64,000 nucleotides of DNA from Actinomycetota bacterium (lineage in GTDB: Bacteria; Actinomycetota; Thermoleophilia; RBG-16-64-13): positions 37,868 to 101,867 of the forward strand of contig JAAYJE010000126.1 in assembly GCA_012523095.1 (NCBI GenBank). Direction: 5' to 3'. Positions 56,180 to 64,000 of the stretch are shown piece after piece; the stretch's first letter is position 1, and each line of letters opens with the position of its first letter. The notes beneath the pieces were generated by a model. That model saw only the letters and a program-made list of their open reading frames with translations, was not told where the DNA came from and did not search any database. The position numbers were made by a program, and so were the translations under genes.

Positions 56180-56614
56180 CTACCGGTGTCCGGCTCGTTT
56201 CCGACTTAGGTCTTCTTTGAGGTCCTCGATGGCCGCCCTGATGTCGGTCTCCGGTGGGTACACCCGGTCGAAACCCATACGTTTGAACTTAGCCTCGTCT
56301 TCGGCGAAATCATGCCGGGCGACTCCAAGGATGCCTCCCACATACAGAAGGATATCCTCCAGCCCGGCTTCGGTGCACTTCTCTCTGAAACCCTCCAGGT
56401 CCAACTCGGCCATGCCGTAGAGAGAACTGATCATCATGGCGTCGGCGGCGGTCTCCTGGGCGGCCCTGATGAACTCCTCCACAGGGGTCTGAGCGCCCAA
56501 CTCAATGACCATGAATCCGGCATCACGCAGAGCCCGGGATATCACCTTCGTCCCGATGACATGGGCATCCACACCGACCGTTCCCGTGATGACACAGCCC
56601 AGATGGTCCTCCAT
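56180..56614 (-). CDS. B12-binding protein, glutamate mutase sigma subunit (GlmS/MutS)-like
   Basis: 144 aa; VITGTVGVDAHVIGTKVISRALRDAGFMVIELGAQTPVEEFIRAA (DxHxxG), MISSLYGMAELDLEGFREKCTEAGLEDILLYVGG, FKRMGFDRVYPPET. Confidence 0.85.
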   Translation of the reverse strand: MEDHLGCVITGTVGVDAHVIGTKVISRALRDAGFMVIELGAQTPVEEFIRAAQETAADAMMISSLYGMAELDLEGFREKCTEAGLEDILLYVGGILGVARHDFAEDEAKFKRMGFDRVYPPETDIRAAIEDLKEDLSRKRAGHR

Positions 56615-56651
56615 CGTCTCCTCCCGCGATTGATTCAGTGTGTCGTGGATG

Positions 56652-57563
56652 CTACACAGTCACCTTGCAGGCGAGTTGCTTGGCTTTGACGATCTCACAC
56701 GCGGCCTTCATGAAGTCTTGCGAAGGGGCATCGGCGGTCGGCATCTCATAGTCCAATCCCAGCATCTCGTACTTCTGCTGACCGTAGCGATGATAGGGCA
56801 GCAGGTGCACGGTCGCCCCCGGCGACGTAGTGGCGACCAGGTCGGCGATGTCGGAGATGGCATCGCTCGAATCGTTGAACCCCGGCACCACCGGCACCCG
56901 CACTACGAAGGGTACACCGCTCGCCGCCACTTCCTTGAAGTTGCGCAGTATGGCCTCGTTGGTCCTACCGGCCTGGGCGCGGTGGATCTTGGGGTCGATG
57001 TGTTTGATGTCGAAATACACCAGGTCGACGTAGGGGAGCAGGCTCTTCAAGCCCTCGGTATTCCCCTGCCCCGCCGTGTCCAGGGTGGTGTGGAACCCCG
57101 CCTCCTTACAGCGCTTGAGCAGCGCTAGGGCGAATTCGGGTTGCAGCAGGACCTCACCGCCCGAGAGCGTGACGCCTCCGCCCGAATCGCGGTAGAAATC
57201 GACGTCGCGTTCGACCACCTTGAACACCTCGTCAACCGTCATCTCCTTGCCGGTGATCCGCATGGCATCGTGCGGGCATGCTTCGACACAGTCGCCGCAC
57301 ATTGTGCAAAGGTCGCGGTCGATCTCGATGCCGTCCGGTCCCACCGTGATCGCCCCTTCCGCGCAGGCTTCCACACACCGGTAGCACCTCTTGCAGATAG
57401 ACTGCCGATGCATGAGCTCCGGATCAAGGTTCTGAGATTCAGGGTTGGAGCACCACACGCAGCTCAACGGACAGCCCTTGAAAAAGACGGTAGTCCGGAT
57501 ACCCGGACCATCGTCGATACTGTACCGCTGTATGTTGAACACGGTCCCTTTGGCGCCTGCCAC
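56652..57563 (-). CDS. Glycyl radical enzyme activating enzyme (radical SAM, with 2x[4Fe-4S] insert)
   Basis: 303 aa; RYSIDDGPGIRTTVFFKGCPLSCVWCSNPESQ (CxxxCxxC), CKRCYRCVEACAEGAI, CTMCGDCVEACPHDAM, GGGVTLSGGEVLLQPEF. Confidence 0.95.
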   Translation of the reverse strand: MAGAKGTVFNIQRYSIDDGPGIRTTVFFKGCPLSCVWCSNPESQNLDPELMHRQSICKRCYRCVEACAEGAITVGPDGIEIDRDLCTMCGDCVEACPHDAMRITGKEMTVDEVFKVVERDVDFYRDSGGGVTLSGGEVLLQPEFALALLKRCKEAGFHTTLDTAGQGNTEGLKSLLPYVDLVYFDIKHIDPKIHRAQAGRTNEAILRNFKEVAASGVPFVVRVPVVPGFNDSSDAISDIADLVATTSPGATVHLLPYHRYGQQKYEMLGLDYEMPTADAPSQDFMKAACEIVKAKQLACKVTV

Positions 57564-57596
57564 TGCCGGTCACTCCTTGCTCTCTCACGCTGACAT

Positions 57597-57630
57597 GCGG
57601 GAGCGCCGCCCCCGGGGGCGGCGCTCCCGC
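57597..57630. terminator. Intercistronic hairpin, 16-bp perfect stem, between GRE and activase genes
   Basis: GCGGGAGCGCCGCCCC-cg-GGGGCGGCGCTCCCGC. Confidence 0.7.
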
Positions 57631-57647
57631 CGAAAGCAGGTCCTTCG

Positions 57648-60218
57648 CTAGCCTACCTCATGCATGGTCCGCTCGACGATCTCGTCCTGGAGTTCCGGCG
57701 GCAGGTCCACGAAGTAGGCGCTGTAGCCGCCCACCCGCACCAACAGATCCTTGTGAGCCGCCGGCTCCTTACGGGCCTTCATGAGCTCTTCAGCGCTGTG
57801 GATGTTGAACTGGATGTGCCAACCCTCGCGCTTCATGAACGTCTTGATGAGAGAGGCTACCTTGCTCAGCTTCTCAGGCGAATTGAGCACGGCCTTCGAG
57901 AACTTCATGTTGTGGGCGACGCCCGCACATTCGTACGGGGTCGGATACTTGGTGGCCGACAAGATGAGGGCCGTCGGGCCGTTGACATCGCCGCCGGCCA
58001 TGGCCGAAGTACCCCCGTCGTAGATGGGGGTGCCTGCGTAGCGTCCGTTGGGCATGGCGCCGACGGCCTTGCCCTGGGTCACGTGGCCGGCAGCCGCACC
58101 CTTGAACAGCATGGGTCTCTCGCCGGTGATGGGGTCAGGCCGGCTCTGCAGTATCCTCTGCGTGTCGCGCGACGCGCGGACGTACCACTCGTCCACATAG
58201 TCGTCGTCATTGCCGTACTTAGGGGCCTTCAGACACATCTGGCGGATGTCTTCATGACCCTCCCAGTTGGCGTCCATGGCCTCCAACAGCTGAGCCATGG
58301 TGACCTGCTTCTCATCGAACACCAGATACTTGACGGCGGCCAGGTAGTCGGCGCAGTCGCAGATGCCCTTGTCGCCCACCCACGACATCTTGCCGATGGG
58401 GTATCGACAACCGCCCTCCCGGGAAGCGAGCCCGGCGGGGATGCAGTCGCGGAAGAGCATGCCGGCGCGCAGCCCGCTCATGGGGCTGTTCGCGATCTCA
58501 GTGGTCCACCAGATGAAGTAATGGTCGCGCATCTTCTCCACGAAGTAGTCTTCCTGCTTCAGAAAAGCTTCATAGAGCTCATCGATCGACTTGAAGTCGC
58601 GGGGGTCGCCTGTGTGCAGGCCCACCTGTTTGCCGGTGCGTGGGTCGAAGCCGTCGTGCAGGGCCACCTCCATGACCTTGGCCTGCACCAAGTTGAAGGC
58701 GCCGGCCATGTGCTCCGCACACTCCAGGTGATAGCCCAGGCAGCCGCTCGCGCTCCAGTTGCAGGCATCCTCTATGGGTATGCCGCGATCCAGGTAGCGC
58801 CGCGTGCCCAACTCATCGTTCAGGAAGGCGGGATTGCCTCCCCCGAAGTCACGGTTGCGTTCCAGGGCATGGATCAGGAAAGCCTCGTCCTGATCTTCGT
58901 GATACCGAACGTATACGGCCGGTTCGGACAGGTGGACCTGTACCATGACTTCAAGGATCATCCAGGAGAGCTCGTTGGTGAGATCGTTGCCGTCCTTGTC
59001 CCGGCCGCACAGAGTCACGTTAGGCAGCTGGCTGCCCGGCGCTGCACGGTGTTCGCGCTTGATGGTGACCAGGTTCTCGACCTCGCGGATCTTCAACCAC
59101 ATGGCGCCGATCAGCTCGGCCGCCTGCCGGCGGGTGAGTCTACCGCTCTCGATATCCGCCTTGTAGTATGGATACCAGAACTGGTCGATCCTTCCTATCC
59201 CCACCTCAGCGCGTTCGGGGCTCTCTTTCCAGGCCGCCAGATGCATGAAGCGCACCGACTGGACGGCTTCCCAGAAGTCGCGCGGGGGCTCGGCCGGCAC
59301 GTGCTCGCACACGTCCGCGATCTTCTCAAGCTCGGCCTTGCGGACCGGGTCGGTCGTCTTGGCGGCCATCTCACGCGCGAGGTCGGCGTGCCGCTTAGCG
59401 AAGGCGACAACGGCCTCGAACATGATGACGATAGACTTGAGGAGGTACCACTTGCGGAGCGCGTTGGCGCTCGAACGGTCCTCTAGGGCCCCTTCCGCCT
59501 TCATCTTATCCATCTCGGCTTTGGCCAAGCCGATCACGTAGTTGAAGCCCTTGTGAAGCACTTCAGCGGTCAGCATGATCACTCCGCCGCCCATGGCGCC
59601 GTATCCCTGGAAGAGGCCGCGGTCGGGATTCTCGCGCACGCCCCTGCCTTCGAGGATCATGGCGTGGTCGAACAGCAGGTCGAAGTGCTCCTTGCCCAGC
59701 TCCTCCTCCAGCGCAACATTCACGTAGTTGACCGGGTTCATGTGCTCGACCCAGTACTCGGCGTCCGCCTTCAGCTTCTCCAGGTCTTCAGGGTCGATCA
59801 CAGTGGAGGAGATGTCGCTCAGCTTGCGGTCGAAACGGCCGCTCTCGCACATGGCGAGGATCTCGCGCGGCTTGACGGCGCAGAGCGTGTTGTTACCGCG
59901 GATGAACTTCGTGGACGAGCCGACGATGATCTCGTCGTCACGGATCAGGATGGGGCAGTTCTCCATCCTCTTCTGGAAGGCCTTGGCCCACCGGAAGTCG
60001 ACCGGCATCTGCTCGGTCTCCTTCCATGATTCGGTGAAGAGGAGCGTGTCGTCGACGTACACTTGAGGAGCCGCGTCTTCCCATTCCTTCTTGAGCTTTT
60101 TGAGGCGATCAGTCATAACGACCACGGATCGGATCTCCTCGGCGGCCCTGGGGTCGATCTTGCCTTGTACCACGGGGGTGATGTTCGAGGTCTCAGGCGC
60201 CATTTTGTCTCCCTTCAC
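57648..60218 (-). CDS. Glycyl radical enzyme (PFL-like superfamily), substrate unknown
   Basis: 856 aa; C-terminal LLVRVGGYSAYFVDLP glycyl radical motif; candidate active-site Cys in EDACNWSASGCLGYHLE. Confidence 0.93.
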   Translation of the reverse strand: MKGDKMAPETSNITPVVQGKIDPRAAEEIRSVVVMTDRLKKLKKEWEDAAPQVYVDDTLLFTESWKETEQMPVDFRWAKAFQKRMENCPILIRDDEIIVGSSTKFIRGNNTLCAVKPREILAMCESGRFDRKLSDISSTVIDPEDLEKLKADAEYWVEHMNPVNYVNVALEEELGKEHFDLLFDHAMILEGRGVRENPDRGLFQGYGAMGGGVIMLTAEVLHKGFNYVIGLAKAEMDKMKAEGALEDRSSANALRKWYLLKSIVIMFEAVVAFAKRHADLAREMAAKTTDPVRKAELEKIADVCEHVPAEPPRDFWEAVQSVRFMHLAAWKESPERAEVGIGRIDQFWYPYYKADIESGRLTRRQAAELIGAMWLKIREVENLVTIKREHRAAPGSQLPNVTLCGRDKDGNDLTNELSWMILEVMVQVHLSEPAVYVRYHEDQDEAFLIHALERNRDFGGGNPAFLNDELGTRRYLDRGIPIEDACNWSASGCLGYHLECAEHMAGAFNLVQAKVMEVALHDGFDPRTGKQVGLHTGDPRDFKSIDELYEAFLKQEDYFVEKMRDHYFIWWTTEIANSPMSGLRAGMLFRDCIPAGLASREGGCRYPIGKMSWVGDKGICDCADYLAAVKYLVFDEKQVTMAQLLEAMDANWEGHEDIRQMCLKAPKYGNDDDYVDEWYVRASRDTQRILQSRPDPITGERPMLFKGAAAGHVTQGKAVGAMPNGRYAGTPIYDGGTSAMAGGDVNGPTALILSATKYPTPYECAGVAHNMKFSKAVLNSPEKLSKVASLIKTFMKREGWHIQFNIHSAEELMKARKEPAAHKDLLVRVGGYSAYFVDLPPELQDEIVERTMHEVG

Positions 60219-60264
60219 GAATGCAAGACGGGGCAGCCCGAAGGCCGCCTCCGTTTATCCTCAT

Positions 60265-60284
60265 CTGTTCCGTATACGGAACAG
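60265..60284. promoter_or_regulatory. 20-bp perfect palindrome operator plus adjacent half site upstream of GRE
   Basis: CTGTTCCGTATACGGAACAG followed by tGTTCCGTAC half site at 60286. Confidence 0.7.
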
Positions 60285-60292
60285 TGTTCCGT

Positions 60293-60335
60293 ACTATACC
60301 ATCGTAATTTTCGCTTGAACGCCGCCCTTTGTCAA
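60293..60335 (-). promoter_or_regulatory. Promoter candidates for GRE operon
   Basis: Minus strand TTGACA-N17-GAAAAT and extended -10 TGGTATAGT abutting the operator half site. Confidence 0.45.
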
Positions 60336-60357
60336 GCGGGCGGGCAGCCGTGCGTAG

Positions 60358-61815
60358 TCACCTCTCCAGATACTCGAGCGCGCTTTTCCCGGCGATACGA
60401 CCCGAATTGAGGGCGAAGGCCGAAGCGAGCCCTGACGAGCCCTTGATGGGATAGCTGTCGCCGTACATGCCGCCGGCATCGAATCCACCCGCGTACAATC
60501 CCGGGATCACCGCGTCCTTCTTGTCCAGCACTTCGAGCCTCGCGTTGACCTTGACGCCACCCATGGTCCCCAAGAAGACGGTGCGCCCTCTCACGGCGTA
60601 GAACCTCGGGCCGACCACCGGATGCAGATAACGACGGTCCTTGACGAAGAGTTCGTCGTGACCCTTGGCGCAGTACCCGTTGTAATCCTCGATCGTAGCC
60701 CGGAGAACGGCCGGGTCCATCCCGGTCTGAAAGGCCAGGTCTTCTATCGACTCGGCCACGAAGACCTCCGTACTGCCGTTATCTACGGCCGCCTGTATCT
60801 CTTTTCGCAGGCTTGTCAACTTATAGCCGGGCGGGTAATCCATCCCCACTCCCCGTTCGAGACCCCGGTCCTGCAGCCGCTCGATGATGGAGTCGTCGAA
60901 CACGCTGAAGGTGTAGCCGTCGTGCTTGAGCCTTGCTTGGGCGTTGCCGACCGGGGTGTCCCAAAAACTGATGGTCTCGTCGCAGAATCTCTCGCCTCGG
61001 GCGGTGACCCAAAGGTCCGGCTGCGCACCGGCCTGCTCGAGTTCGCAGCCCATGGCGAACTCCGCCCCCAAGGGCGCCACCCGGAACAGCTCTATGGTCT
61101 CCACTCCCTCCTCAGCCGCTCCCACCTCCCAGGCCATCCTCAAGCCGTCTCCCGTCTTACCCGTGTTGCCGACCGGGAAGAGATTGGCCCCAAGATCGAA
61201 TCCCGTGTACTTCTTGATCCACTCTTTGTTGTTGGCGAAGCCACCGGTGGCCACCACGACCGCCTTGATCGCCACTTCCATCTCTTCGCCGTCGGCCTCG
61301 GCCACCACGCCGGAGATACGCCCGCCTTCCTTGAGAAGAGCCATCACAGGAATGCCGGGGAAGAACTCGACGCCTTTGCTCTTCGCCTGATCGACCAACG
61401 CCTTCACCATCGCTTCGCCCTTGCCCTTGATCACGTGATAGGTGAGAGGCGCATCGGGCATGTTGATGGTCACCTCGGTGAAGACCACTCCCCGACTCTG
61501 CAGCCAGCTGATGGTGGGTCCCGACTCATCGATGATGGCCCTTACCAAACGGGGGTTCGCGCGCCAGTGGCTGTAGTCCATGGTGCCCTTGAAGGCGGCA
61601 TCGCACGTGTAGTCCACATAGCGTTCGCGTTGCATGTCGCTCTCCGCGGCGAAGACGCCCTGAAGGAAGTTGGACGTGCCCCCCAAGGAGCGCTGTTTCT
61701 CGAAAACGACCACCTTGGCGCCGCCCTCGGCGAGCGTCACGGCGGCGGCCAGCCCCGTTGCGCCCGACCCGATCACAGCGACGTCGGCCTGCGTAGGTAT
61801 CGGACTCATACTCAT
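60358..61815 (-). CDS. FAD-dependent fumarate reductase/ketosteroid dehydrogenase-like flavoprotein
   Basis: 485 aa; VAVIGSGATGLAAAVTLAEGGAKVVVFEKQRSLGGTSNF; GGFDAGGMYGDSYPIKGSSGLASAFALNSGRIAG. Confidence 0.9.
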   Translation of the reverse strand: MSMSPIPTQADVAVIGSGATGLAAAVTLAEGGAKVVVFEKQRSLGGTSNFLQGVFAAESDMQRERYVDYTCDAAFKGTMDYSHWRANPRLVRAIIDESGPTISWLQSRGVVFTEVTINMPDAPLTYHVIKGKGEAMVKALVDQAKSKGVEFFPGIPVMALLKEGGRISGVVAEADGEEMEVAIKAVVVATGGFANNKEWIKKYTGFDLGANLFPVGNTGKTGDGLRMAWEVGAAEEGVETIELFRVAPLGAEFAMGCELEQAGAQPDLWVTARGERFCDETISFWDTPVGNAQARLKHDGYTFSVFDDSIIERLQDRGLERGVGMDYPPGYKLTSLRKEIQAAVDNGSTEVFVAESIEDLAFQTGMDPAVLRATIEDYNGYCAKGHDELFVKDRRYLHPVVGPRFYAVRGRTVFLGTMGGVKVNARLEVLDKKDAVIPGLYAGGFDAGGMYGDSYPIKGSSGLASAFALNSGRIAGKSALEYLER

Positions 61816-61844
61816 CCCTTTCTGGTGACGTTACGTTTCCAACA

Positions 61845-63959
61845 CTAATAGCTACCCCAGAATCTCACCGGCTTGATCTTCAGCCGGAGATCACACTGCA
61901 GGCACCTATACGCTTCACGGCCGGCCGCATCCTCACTCATGCCCAGGGCCATCTCGCAGAAGCCGGCCAGGCGCTCCGCCGGGGCCATGCAGACCTCAGC
62001 GACGCGGGTCAGCGCAGCGAAACCTTCGCCCGGCCCTAAGCAGCCGGCCGGCTCGGATTGCGGAGCCAGCTTCCTGTCGATCCTGCCGCTGCCCCCCAGA
62101 TACTTGTCCAGGGCCACGGCGGCTCTCCTGCCCGAGGCGACGGCCTTGATGACCGAGGCCGTGCCGGTGACCACGTCACCGGCGGCGAACACTCCTTCTC
62201 GACTGGTGCAGGAAGTGAACGGGTCCACCTCGATGAGACCGCGATCGGTCTTGTCTATGTCGAACCCTTCGGGTATCTCCGGACGCTGGCCCACGGCGAA
62301 GATCACGGTGTCGGCCTCGATGACATGCGTCGAACCGGCCACTGTCTCGATCTGCGGGATCCCTTCTTCGTCGAACAAGCACGACTCCACACCCAGAAAT
62401 TCCACCCCGGTCACCTTGCCGTCGTCGGCGAGGATGCGCGTGGGGGTGCGCGAGGGCTCGATGACGATGCCTTCCTCCTCACCCTGCTCGATCTCGTCGC
62501 CGGCGGCCGGCATCTCCTCCCTGCACTCCAGGCAGGCCACGCGCACCTGTTCGGCCCCCAGCCGCCGGGCGGCGCGGGCGCAGTCGAAAGCGACGTTCCC
62601 GCCGCCCAACACCACCACCCGCCTCCCTACGGCCGGAGCCTCTCCCATGTTCAGCGCCCGGAGGAAGTCCGTGCCGACCAGGACCCCCGCGCTGTTCGCC
62701 CCCGGGATACGGAGCTTCTGCCCCTTGTGAGCGCCGACGGCTACGATGACGCCGTCGTAGCCCTCCCGGAGCAATTCATCCAGGGACTCCACCCGGACGC
62801 CGGTCTCGATAGCCACGCCGGAATCCTCGATGGCACGGACCTCGCTTTCGAGTACGCGGCGGGGAAGCTGATACTCCGGGATGCCGTAGCCCAGCATGCC
62901 CCCCGCGGCGGGCAGCGCTTCGAAGACGGTCACCTCGTGGCCCTGCAACCGCAGAGCATAGGCCGCCGTCAGACCGGCCGGACCCGAGCCGATGACGGCG
63001 ACACGCTTCCCGGTGGAAGACTTCGGGGTGACGCCTTCCTTCCACACGCTGCCGTCGTCCTGTTCCGCCGCGTAGCGCTTGAGCTCCCTGATGGCTATGG
63101 GCTCGTTGACCTCTCCTCTCCGGCACCCCGTCTCACACGGATGATCGCAGACGTAGCCGAGGACCCAGGGGAAGGGTACCTTCTCCCTTATCACTGCGGC
63201 GGCACCCCGGTAGTCGCCGTCTTTGACCAGCCGCACGTACTTAGGAACGTCGATCTCGGCCGGACACGTGCTCCTGCAGGGCACCAACGCCGCCCTGCGG
63301 TTGTCGACTTGGACGAGGTCCTCCTTGTCCTGTATCGCGCCGGTCGGGCAGACCTCTGCGCAGGCTCCGCAGAAGCGGCAGCCCGACTCCGCCGGCGATG
63401 CGCCTTCGGAGGTGTATATGTGGAACTCTTCGCCCAGCCTCTTGTAATGAAGGACCCCAACGCCGCGCATATCCCAACAGGCCCGTACGCAGCGACCGCA
63501 GAGCACGCATTTGTTGGGGTCGTAGTCAAAGAGTGGATTGGCGCTGTTCACCGGGAGTAGCTTGGCGCGCCGCGTTATGCGGAGTTCCTCCACGCCCAGA
63601 TACTGTTTGAGCGACTGCAGCTCGCAGTTGAGGTACTTCCGGCACGTACCGCATTCCGGAGGGTGCCCGGCCAGCAGCAACTCCATGGCCATGCGCCGAG
63701 CCCCTGCGATCGGGTCGGACTGGGTGCGCACCACCATGCCTTCGGCGACGGGGGTCACACAGGAGGCGGCCAGACCTTCGACGCCCTCTATCTCGACCAC
63801 ACAGAGCCGGCACACCCCGTACGGCGGCAGGTCGGGGTGGTGGCAGAGATGGGGCACGTAGATACCCGCCTCCAGAGCGGCGTCAAGGACGCTGCCGCCC
63901 GCAGGCGCCTCCACGTCGCGGCCGTCTATGGTCAGCCTGATGGTCGCTTCGTCCTTCAT
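61845..63959 (-). CDS. NuoG-like ferredoxin domains fused to GltD-like NAD(P)-FAD oxidoreductase
   Basis: 704 aa; 2Fe-2S CHHPDLPPYGVCRLC, CVLCGRCVRAC, CRFCGACAEVCPTGAI, then GltD GSGPAGLTAAYALRLQGHEVTVFEALPAAGGMLGYGIPEYQLP. Confidence 0.92.
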   Translation of the reverse strand: MKDEATIRLTIDGRDVEAPAGGSVLDAALEAGIYVPHLCHHPDLPPYGVCRLCVVEIEGVEGLAASCVTPVAEGMVVRTQSDPIAGARRMAMELLLAGHPPECGTCRKYLNCELQSLKQYLGVEELRITRRAKLLPVNSANPLFDYDPNKCVLCGRCVRACWDMRGVGVLHYKRLGEEFHIYTSEGASPAESGCRFCGACAEVCPTGAIQDKEDLVQVDNRRAALVPCRSTCPAEIDVPKYVRLVKDGDYRGAAAVIREKVPFPWVLGYVCDHPCETGCRRGEVNEPIAIRELKRYAAEQDDGSVWKEGVTPKSSTGKRVAVIGSGPAGLTAAYALRLQGHEVTVFEALPAAGGMLGYGIPEYQLPRRVLESEVRAIEDSGVAIETGVRVESLDELLREGYDGVIVAVGAHKGQKLRIPGANSAGVLVGTDFLRALNMGEAPAVGRRVVVLGGGNVAFDCARAARRLGAEQVRVACLECREEMPAAGDEIEQGEEEGIVIEPSRTPTRILADDGKVTGVEFLGVESCLFDEEGIPQIETVAGSTHVIEADTVIFAVGQRPEIPEGFDIDKTDRGLIEVDPFTSCTSREGVFAAGDVVTGTASVIKAVASGRRAAVALDKYLGGSGRIDRKLAPQSEPAGCLGPGEGFAALTRVAEVCMAPAERLAGFCEMALGMSEDAAGREAYRCLQCDLRLKIKPVRFWGSY

Positions 63960-64000
63960 ACGCCGTCTCCGGCTCCCGCGGTGTCTCCGGGGCCCCCGCC

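Noticed and set aside
57660-59486. 608-aa plus-strand ORF antisense to the GRE
   Set aside because: High-GC shadow frame; composition rich in His/Arg/Gly/Leu, no recognisable domain, fully antisense to a gene with clear GRE motifs.
62058-63560. 500-aa plus-strand ORF antisense to NuoG/GltD fusion
   Set aside because: Shadow frame of a conserved FeS flavoprotein; no domain signal.
1-64000. tRNA, rRNA, transposase, integrase or phage genes
   Set aside because: Looked for typical motifs (tRNA T-arm-like GGTTCGAATCC with CCA, DDE/tyrosine recombinase proteins) among ORFs and gaps; none recognised by eye. A tRNAscan/ISfinder run would be decisive.

Overview
This is a high-GC, strongly strand-biased (mostly minus) segment, actinobacterial in character. 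That taxonomic call is inference from GC, Thr-rich lipoprotein linkers and ETTTTAA-type repeats. It looks like a dense catabolic/redox island of an anaerobe. I support about 48 CDSs: split transketolase, a Liv-type ABC importer (livFGHM plus binding protein), two further orphan Tat-type ABC binding proteins, two tandem TRAP-type binding proteins, four ~700-aa old-yellow-enzyme/2,4-dienoyl-CoA-reductase-like FeS flavoenzymes, at least five SDRs, a UbiD-family decarboxylase, a BKACE/DUF849 enzyme, a 3-hydroxyacyl-CoA dehydrogenase, a molybdopterin enzyme resembling the large subunit of pyrogallol-phloroglucinol transhydroxylase (with no FeS small subunit visible), a URO-D-like methyltransferase, an aldehyde:ferredoxin oxidoreductase, and a glycyl radical enzyme (GRE) with activase, GlmS-like B12 protein, cupin and paired SnoaL-like proteins. 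The most interesting points are: (i) the GRE-centred cluster (54.5-64 kb), with an atypical GRE active-site context, a perfect 20-bp operator at its promoter and a strong intercistronic hairpin; (ii) a possible gallate/pyrogallol/phloroglucinol-type pathway spread over the window; (iii) a TGAGC-N4-GCTCA-type operator family overlapping the 5' ends of two paralogous TetR genes and upstream of two orphan binding proteins; (iv) a decayed Mo/W-oxidoreductase 5' fragment; (v) small genes missed by the ORF track. No rRNA, tRNA, CRISPR, transposase or phage genes were seen.
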